Below, piece after piece: positions 59,429 to 64,000 of a stretch of 64,000 bases of DNA. This DNA comes from Thiomonas bhubaneswarensis. Lineage in GTDB: Bacteria; Pseudomonadota; Gammaproteobacteria; Burkholderiales; Burkholderiaceae_C. Each line of letters begins with the position of its first letter. The first letter of the stretch is position 1. The stretch is from contig NZ_LIPV01000003.1 of assembly GCF_001418255.1 (NCBI RefSeq), positions 62,001 through 126,000 of the forward strand, read 5' to 3'. Below the pieces are notes generated by a model, which saw only the letters and a list, made by a program, of their open reading frames with translations, was not told the DNA's origin and ran no database searches. Both the position numbers and the translations under genes were made by a program.

Positions 59429-61183
59429 ATGATCGAATTCACAGCGCGGTTGACCTCGGCCCTACACCGGGCGGCCCTCGCCCTGCAGCCCGAGTTTTCA
59501 GGCGCCATCGAATTGAGCCGTCCGCGCAGCGATGAGCACGGCGAACTGGCCAGCAATCTGGCCATGCAATTGGCCAAGCCCTTGAAGCGCAACCCGCGCG
59601 AGGTGGCGCAACAGATTGCCGATGCATTGATGGCACAGCCCGAATTGGCGGCCGGCGTGGCGCGCATCGAGATCGCGGGCCCCGGTTTCATCAATTTTCA
59701 CCTCCAGTCGGCCGTGCTGCAGCAGGTGATCAAGGAGGTCGAACGTGGTGGCTCGACCTTTGGGCACTCGCAGGCCGGCGGTTCGCGGCCGATGCTGGTG
59801 GAGTTCGTTTCCGCCAATCCGACCGGGCCGCTGCATGTGGGGCACGGACGCCAGGGTGCCTTGGGCGATGCGATCGCTGCCGTGTTGTCCACTCAGGGCT
59901 GGGCGGTGCAGCGCGAGTTCTATTACAACGATGCCGGGGTGCAGATCCAGACCCTTGCGCTTTCGGTGCAGGCCAGAGCAAGGGGCATCAAGCCAGGTGA
60001 CGCGAACTGGCCCGAGTCGGCCTACAACGGCGATTACATCGCCGACATCGCGCAGGATTTCATGGCTCGCCAGTCGGTGCCCGACGACGCCGGGCGTCCG
60101 ATCACTGCCAGCGGCGACGTGGATGACCTCGACAACATCCGCCGCTTTGCCGTGGCCTACCTGCGCCGCGAGCAAGACCTCGATCTCAAGACCTTCGGCA
60201 TCCGTTTCGACTGTTATTACCTCGAATCCAGCCTCTACACCGACGGCCGGGTGGAAGCGGCCGTGCGCCGCCTGGAGGCCTCGGGTCATACGTTCGAACA
60301 GGACGGCGCATTGTGGCTGAGAACCACCGATTTCGGCGACGACAAAGACCGGGTGATGCGCAAGTCCGACGGCCACTACACCTACTTCGTGCCCGACGTG
60401 GCCTATCACCTCGCCAAATGGGAGCGCGGCTTTCATCGCGCGGTGAACATTCAGGGCTCGGATCACCATGGCACCATCGCGCGGGTCCGTGCCGGACTGC
60501 AGGCGCTCGACCTGGGGATTCCGGCGGGCTATCCCGACTATGTGCTGCACAAAATGGTCACCGTCATGCGCGGCGGTCAGGAAGTGAAGATTTCCAAACG
60601 CGCAGGCAGTTATGTCACGGTGCGCGATCTGATCGAATGGTCGGGCGGCGTGCGCGAAGACATGAGTGACGAAGAGCGCAGCAAGGCGTTGCAGCGCGGT
60701 CGGGACGCGGTGCGCTTTTTTCTCGTCTCGCGCAAGGCCGACACCGAGTTCGTGTTCGACGTCGACCTCGCCCTGGCGCAAAACGACGAGAACCCGGTTT
60801 ACTACGTGCAATACGCTCACGCGCGGGTGAACTCGGTGTTCGAGCAGTGGGCGGCACGCGCCCCTGAGGACGCCGCGCAGCCCGCGCTGCTGGACGAGGC
60901 CGACCTCTCCCTGCTGACGGCTCCGCGCGAGCGCGCCTTGCAGCTCACGCTCGCGCGCTATCCCCAGGTGCTTGCCGCTGCGGCGCAGGAGCTGGCACCA
61001 CACCACGTCGCTTTCTATCTGCGCGACCTCGCCGCCGACTTCCATGCGTTCTACAACGCCGAAAGGGTGCTGGTCGATGAGCTGCCCATGCGACACGCTC
61101 GCCTGCGGCTGCTGCGCGCCGTGCGCCAGGTGATGCACAATGCGCTGGGTGTGCTGGGCGTGAGTGCGCCGCTGCGTATGTGA
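59429..61183 (+). CDS. argS: Arginyl-tRNA synthetase
   Basis: Class I synthetase charging tRNA-Arg, ~584 residues. The HIGH motif is [15 protein letters not shown] (as [11 protein letters not shown]). The KMSKS equivalent is KISKRAG, normal for ArgRS. The C-terminal DALR domain has [15 protein letters not shown] and [15 protein letters not shown] 59429 was chosen; ATG 59396 is possible, but TAAAAT at 59392-59397 looks more like a -10 box. First of argS-SPOR-dsbA. Confidence 0.95.
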   Translation: MIEFTARLTSALHRAALALQPEFSGAIELSRPRSDEHGELASNLAMQLAKPLKRNPREVAQQIADALMAQPELAAGVARIEIAGPGFINFHLQSAVLQQVIKEVERGGSTFGHSQAGGSRPMLVEFVSANPTGPLHVGHGRQGALGDAIAAVLSTQGWAVQREFYYNDAGVQIQTLALSVQARARGIKPGDANWPESAYNGDYIADIAQDFMARQSVPDDAGRPITASGDVDDLDNIRRFAVAYLRREQDLDLKTFGIRFDCYYLESSLYTDGRVEAAVRRLEASGHTFEQDGALWLRTTDFGDDKDRVMRKSDGHYTYFVPDVAYHLAKWERGFHRAVNIQGSDHHGTIARVRAGLQALDLGIPAGYPDYVLHKMVTVMRGGQEVKISKRAGSYVTVRDLIEWSGGVREDMSDEERSKALQRGRDAVRFFLVSRKADTEFVFDVDLALAQNDENPVYYVQYAHARVNSVFEQWAARAPEDAAQPALLDEADLSLLTAPRERALQLTLARYPQVLAAAAQELAPHHVAFYLRDLAADFHAFYNAERVLVDELPMRHARLRLLRAVRQVMHNALGVLGVSAPLRM

Positions 61184-61247
61184 GTGCGCAGCCAGAGCGC
61201 AGCGAGCGTCCACCCGATTTCACCTTCATCGTTTGAACCTGCACTCC

Positions 61248-61871
61248 ATGCCCACTTCCTCATCCCTACGCCGCCAGCACGGGGGCACCGTGATCGGCCT
61301 GATCGCCGGTCTGGTCATCGGCCTGGCCATTGCCCTGGGCGTCGCGCTCTACATCACCAAGGCGCCTCTGCCCTTCATGAACCGGTTCCAGGAACGGCCT
61401 TCCAGCGCCGCTTCGGGTGCTGGCAACTGGAACCCCAATCAGGGTCTGAGCGGGGCGACGCAGTCGCCCCCGGCAGGCAGCGGCTCCATGCCGGTGACCG
61501 TGGCCAGCAAGCCGCTCTCGCCGCAGGCGCTCGCCAAGCTCGGGCAGCCGGGAGCAGGGGCTTCGCAGCCGACGGCGCCGACGACCGGCGCCGCGACAGC
61601 GCCCGCAACAGCGGCCAAGCCTGCCGCACCGGGGCCCGTGCAGTATGTGCTTCAGGTTGGGGCGTACAGCACGCGTGAAGACGCCGAGCGCCAGCGCGCC
61701 AAGGTCGCCCTCATCGGGCAGGAGGCGCATGTGGATGAGCGCGTTGTCAACGGACGCACGCTCTATCGCGTTCGGGTAGGACCTTTCACCTCGGCGCAAC
61801 AGGCCGAGCAGACGCAGAAACTTCTCAGCGACAACGGGGTTCAAACCGCGCTGGTTCGCACCAGTTCATAA
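61248..61871 (+). CDS. SPOR-domain (FtsN-like) membrane protein
   Basis: A bitopic inner-membrane protein of 207 residues. The helix is GTVIGLIAGLVIGLAIALGVALYI (about residues 13-36). A Pro/Ala/Thr-rich periplasmic linker follows. The C-terminal SPOR domain (VQYVLQVGAYSTREDAERQRAKVALIG, then RVRVGPFTSAQQAEQTQKLL) binds denuded peptidoglycan at division sites. It stands in for FtsN-like function, but this is not proven. Start at 61248 chosen over the overlapping longer frame. Confidence 0.9.
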   Translation: MPTSSSLRRQHGGTVIGLIAGLVIGLAIALGVALYITKAPLPFMNRFQERPSSAASGAGNWNPNQGLSGATQSPPAGSGSMPVTVASKPLSPQALAKLGQPGAGASQPTAPTTGAATAPATAAKPAAPGPVQYVLQVGAYSTREDAERQRAKVALIGQEAHVDERVVNGRTLYRVRVGPFTSAQQAEQTQKLLSDNGVQTALVRTSS

Positions 61872-61905
61872 ATCGACTCTCTGATTTCCTTCCAAAGGAC
61901 GACTC

Positions 61906-62571
61906 ATGTTTCAACGCTGGCTTTCCGTGGTGTTTCTGGTCTTTTCCATGGGCTTTCTCGCCGCAGGCGCGCAGGCGCAGACGGCGGCCAAGCCCCAGCC
62001 GTTCAACGAGGGCTTCGCCTACAACCGTCTGCCCGTGCCGCAGCCGGTGAGCCCGTCGGACAAGATCGTGGTGATGGAGTTCTTCTGGTATGACTGCCCG
62101 CACTGCGCCGATTTCGATCCGATGCTCGAGGCCTGGGCGAAAAAGCTCCCGCCGGGGGTGGTGCTGCAGCGCGTGCCCGTGGCGTTTTCACCCCAGTTCG
62201 TGCCGCAGCAGCACCTCTACTACGCGCTGCTGGCCCTGGGTAAGCTCAACGACGCCATGCAGGCCAAGATTTTCAACGCCATTCACAAGCAGCGCATCCC
62301 TCTGGGCACGCCCGAGCAGATGGCCAACTGGCTGGCCCAGCAAGGCATTCCGAAAAAGGCGTTCATGGACGCCTATAACTCGTTTGGCGTCAATGCCCAG
62401 GTCAAGCAGGCCACGCAGATGGTGACCGATTACCAGATCCAGGGTGTGCCGACCATGGCGGTGCAGGGCACCTACACCACCTCGGCGGCGTTGCCCGAGG
62501 CCAACAACAACCAGAAGGTGCTGGAGGTCGTGGACTATCTGATCAAGAAGGTTCAGGCGGCGAAGAAATAA
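61906..62571 (+). CDS. dsbA: Thiol:disulfide interchange protein DsbA
   Basis: Periplasmic oxidase that forms disulfides. 221 residues with a signal peptide (cleavage near 25, AQAQ). The active site is FFWYDCPHCADFDP (CPHC), and the cis-proline loop is IQGVPTMAVQG. GTPEQMANWLAQQGIPKKAFMDAYNSFGV is the usual helical insertion. Third gene of the argS cluster, with GGA before the ATG. A terminator follows. Confidence 0.94.
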   Translation: MFQRWLSVVFLVFSMGFLAAGAQAQTAAKPQPFNEGFAYNRLPVPQPVSPSDKIVVMEFFWYDCPHCADFDPMLEAWAKKLPPGVVLQRVPVAFSPQFVPQQHLYYALLALGKLNDAMQAKIFNAIHKQRIPLGTPEQMANWLAQQGIPKKAFMDAYNSFGVNAQVKQATQMVTDYQIQGVPTMAVQGTYTTSAALPEANNNQKVLEVVDYLIKKVQAAKK

Positions 62572-62597
62572 GCGCCTTCCCACTGTTTCAGATCGAG

Positions 62598-62624
62598 CTG
62601 CCCGCATCAAGCGGGCAGTTTGTT
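62598..62624 (+). terminator. Rho-independent terminator after dsbA
   Basis: CTGCCCGC / GCGGGCAG with an ATCAA loop, followed by TTTGTTTT. It begins 27 bases after the dsbA stop. Confidence 0.9.
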
Positions 62625-62691
62625 TTCCGCCATGCAAGATCTGTGCACAAGCGTGAACAGGCCCTAGAATGAGCCGAAATAAGCAAAACCC

Positions 62692-63327
62692 ATGCCGATG
62701 AAACGAGTGGCCCGTTCCCTGTTGTTCGTCCTGCTGTGCGCGCTGCATCTGGCGCCGTTTGCGCAGTCCGCGCAGACCGATCGCAATCAGCCCATCCACA
62801 TCGAGGCCGATGCGATGCGCTACGACGATGTGCATCAGACCAGCGTGTTCACCGGCAACGTGGTCGTGACCAAGGGGTCCCTGGTGCTTCGTGCCGCCAC
62901 CGTGGACGTGCGGCAGGCGCCGGACGGCTATCAATATGCGACGGCGCTGGCCGCCCCGGGGCAACTGGCCACCTTCCAGCGCCAGCTCGACGTCGCTCCG
63001 GGCCAGCCCGCCCAGACCCTTGACGGCGCAGCGCAGCGCATCGAATACGACGGCAAGACCGATGTCGTCACCCTGCGAGGTCAGGCCATGTTGAGCCGTC
63101 TGATCGATGGCAGGCTGATGGACCGCAGCCAGGGCAATGTGATTGCCTACAACCAGATCACCGATGTCTTCACCGTGGAAGGCGGTGCGGCGGGCGCCAC
63201 GGCGACCAATCCGGGCGGTCGGGTTCGGGTGATGCTGACGCCCCAGCCTCCGGCCTCATCGGCCCCCGCGGCTCCGAAATCGCCCCCGGCGCTCAAGGTG
63301 GCGCCCAAGCTGGGGACGCAGCCTTGA
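62692..63327 (+). CDS. lptA: LPS export periplasmic protein LptA
   Basis: Bridges inner and outer membranes for LPS transport. 211 residues. The signal peptide ([20 protein letters not shown]) leads to an OstA/LptA beta-jellyroll: [30 protein letters not shown] and [26 protein letters not shown]. The C-terminal ~40 residues are Pro/Ala-rich. The ATG at 62692 is followed by an in-frame ATG at 62698. lptB starts 76 bases downstream. The usual lptC gene is not between here and dsbA. Confidence 0.9.
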   Translation: MPMKRVARSLLFVLLCALHLAPFAQSAQTDRNQPIHIEADAMRYDDVHQTSVFTGNVVVTKGSLVLRAATVDVRQAPDGYQYATALAAPGQLATFQRQLDVAPGQPAQTLDGAAQRIEYDGKTDVVTLRGQAMLSRLIDGRLMDRSQGNVIAYNQITDVFTVEGGAAGATATNPGGRVRVMLTPQPPASSAPAAPKSPPALKVAPKLGTQP

Positions 63328-63363
63328 GCGCCACCGCACGGCCGCCCGAAGGTGGGGCGCTCA

Positions 63364-63378
63364 ACTCCCTCAGGGAGT
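63364..63378. repeat. Short perfect hairpin before lptB
   Basis: ACTCCCT / AGGGAGT with one base between. It sits in the lptA-lptB gap, 26 bases before the TTG start of lptB. No T tract. The surrounding sequence (AGTCGAGCGTAGCGAGGAGG) contains the AGGAGG ribosome site. It may be a regulatory hairpin or a repeat fragment. Confidence 0.4.
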
Positions 63379-63403
63379 CGAGCGTAGCGAGGAGGGTAGT
63401 CCA

Positions 63404-64000
63404 TTGAGCGCGCAGCCGCGACGGCCGCAGCAAACAGTGCTGCGGGGTGGTCTGGAGCCGGTGTCTTCGGGGGAGGGCGATCGTCCCACACCCGCGCGGT
63501 CGGCGTCCGGCCCCCGGCTCGACGTGCAGCATCTGCAGAAGCGCTACGCCGGGCGGCAGGTCGTGCGCGACGTGAGCTTCAGCGTGCGCTGCGGCGAGGT
63601 GGTCGGCCTGCTGGGGCCGAACGGGGCGGGCAAGACCACATCGTTCTACATGATCGTCGGACTGGTGCGACCCGACGCCGGGCGCATCCACATCGACGGC
63701 AAGGATGTGAGCGATACGCCCATGCACCGCCGCGCGCGCATGGGGCTGTCCTACCTGCCGCAGGAGGCTTCGATCTTCCGGCGCATGACCGTGGCCGAGA
63801 ACGTCAGGGCCGTCCTGGAGCTGCAGCGCGACGACAAGGGGCGGCGCCTGAGTAAGGCCGAAATCCGCGAGCGCGAAGAGCATCTCCTGCGCGAGCTGCA
63901 CGTCGAACACTTGCGCGACAGCCCCGCCCCCGCTTTGTCCGGTGGCGAGCGACGGCGGGTGGAAATCGCTCGCGCGCTGGCGACGCAGCCGCGGTTCATC
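63404..64000 (+). CDS. lptB: LPS export ABC ATPase LptB, N-terminal part
   Basis: ATPase of the LptB2FG complex. The frame runs off the window end after 199 codons. An N-terminal extension of about 38 residues precedes the normal start near [11 protein letters not shown]. Walker A is [10 protein letters not shown] (about 71-80), the Q-loop is [20 protein letters not shown] and the ABC signature [15 protein letters not shown] near 180-194. The Walker B and H-loop lie beyond the end. The TTG at 63404 has AGGAGG 8 bases upstream, which supports the extended start. Confidence 0.9.
   Translation, partial: MSAQPRRPQQTVLRGGLEPVSSGEGDRPTPARSASGPRLDVQHLQKRYAGRQVVRDVSFSVRCGEVVGLLGPNGAGKTTSFYMIVGLVRPDAGRIHIDGKDVSDTPMHRRARMGLSYLPQEASIFRRMTVAENVRAVLELQRDDKGRRLSKAEIREREEHLLRELHVEHLRDSPAPALSGGERRRVEIARALATQPRFI

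Overview
The window reads as core chromosome of a high-GC betaproteobacterium of the order Burkholderiales. The evidence is: an atpI-B-E-F-H-A-G-D-C operon, the argS-SPOR-dsbA cluster, a lipB-lipA pair, an SAH riboswitch in front of a split-type metH, a Fur-family Zur, and scraps of the CTTGGGACGGCCC repeat familiar from Burkholderiales genomes. A Thiomonas-like organism would fit, but that is an inference from gene content and not a match. No tRNA, rRNA, CRISPR array, phage or complete insertion sequence was seen.

Layout. 1-4000: the end of comM, a glycine-zipper envelope protein, O-acetylhomoserine sulfhydrylase (metY) and an AraC regulator. 4000-9960: an outer-membrane factor / membrane-fusion protein / RND pump operon, divergent from the AraC gene and closed by a strong terminator. 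10000-17700: a small exported protein, metH under an SAH riboswitch, a cyclic-nucleotide-domain protein, a small membrane ORF, a phospholipid methyltransferase, lipB-lipA, a DUF3429 protein and zur. 17650-24430: a fold-back repeat, a diguanylate cyclase, malate synthase A with a divergent LysR gene, a TlpA-like thioredoxin, a PLD nuclease, a SWIB protein and cytochrome c'. 24430-29100: a PhzF / aminotransferase / EamA exporter operon divergent from a MocR regulator, with CAATACA repeats between them. 29100-33140: DAHP synthase, aspS, DUF502 and FmdB. 33290-45454: a nearly complete type II secretion system (gspC divergent; gspGHIJKLMNDEF). 45459-49842: 5'-nucleotidase, tpx, ilvE, a zinc-finger protein, waaF and a CopD-like protein. 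50087-57490: the ATP synthase operon. 57543-64000: rlpA, psiF, argS, a SPOR protein, dsbA, lptA and the start of lptB.

How the parts work together. The gsp cluster supplies the pseudopilus (G-K), inner-membrane platform (C, F, L, M, N), ATPase (E) and secretin (D); the prepilin peptidase GspO must lie elsewhere. DsbA and the TlpA-like protein handle periplasmic thiols. WaaF, LptA and LptB build and transport LPS. RlpA and the SPOR protein act at the septum. MetY and MetH are two routes to methionine, with MetH switched by SAH.

Most unusual points: two roughly 175-bp fold-back elements that share a GCCCATAGC/GCTATGGGC core, one of them inside the gsp operon; an in-frame 84-nt repeat insertion with 7-bp flanking duplications inside phzF; a secretin with an apparent C-terminal AMIN domain; a fragment of the phzF repeat forming the leader peptide of GspH; and a MocR operator array.
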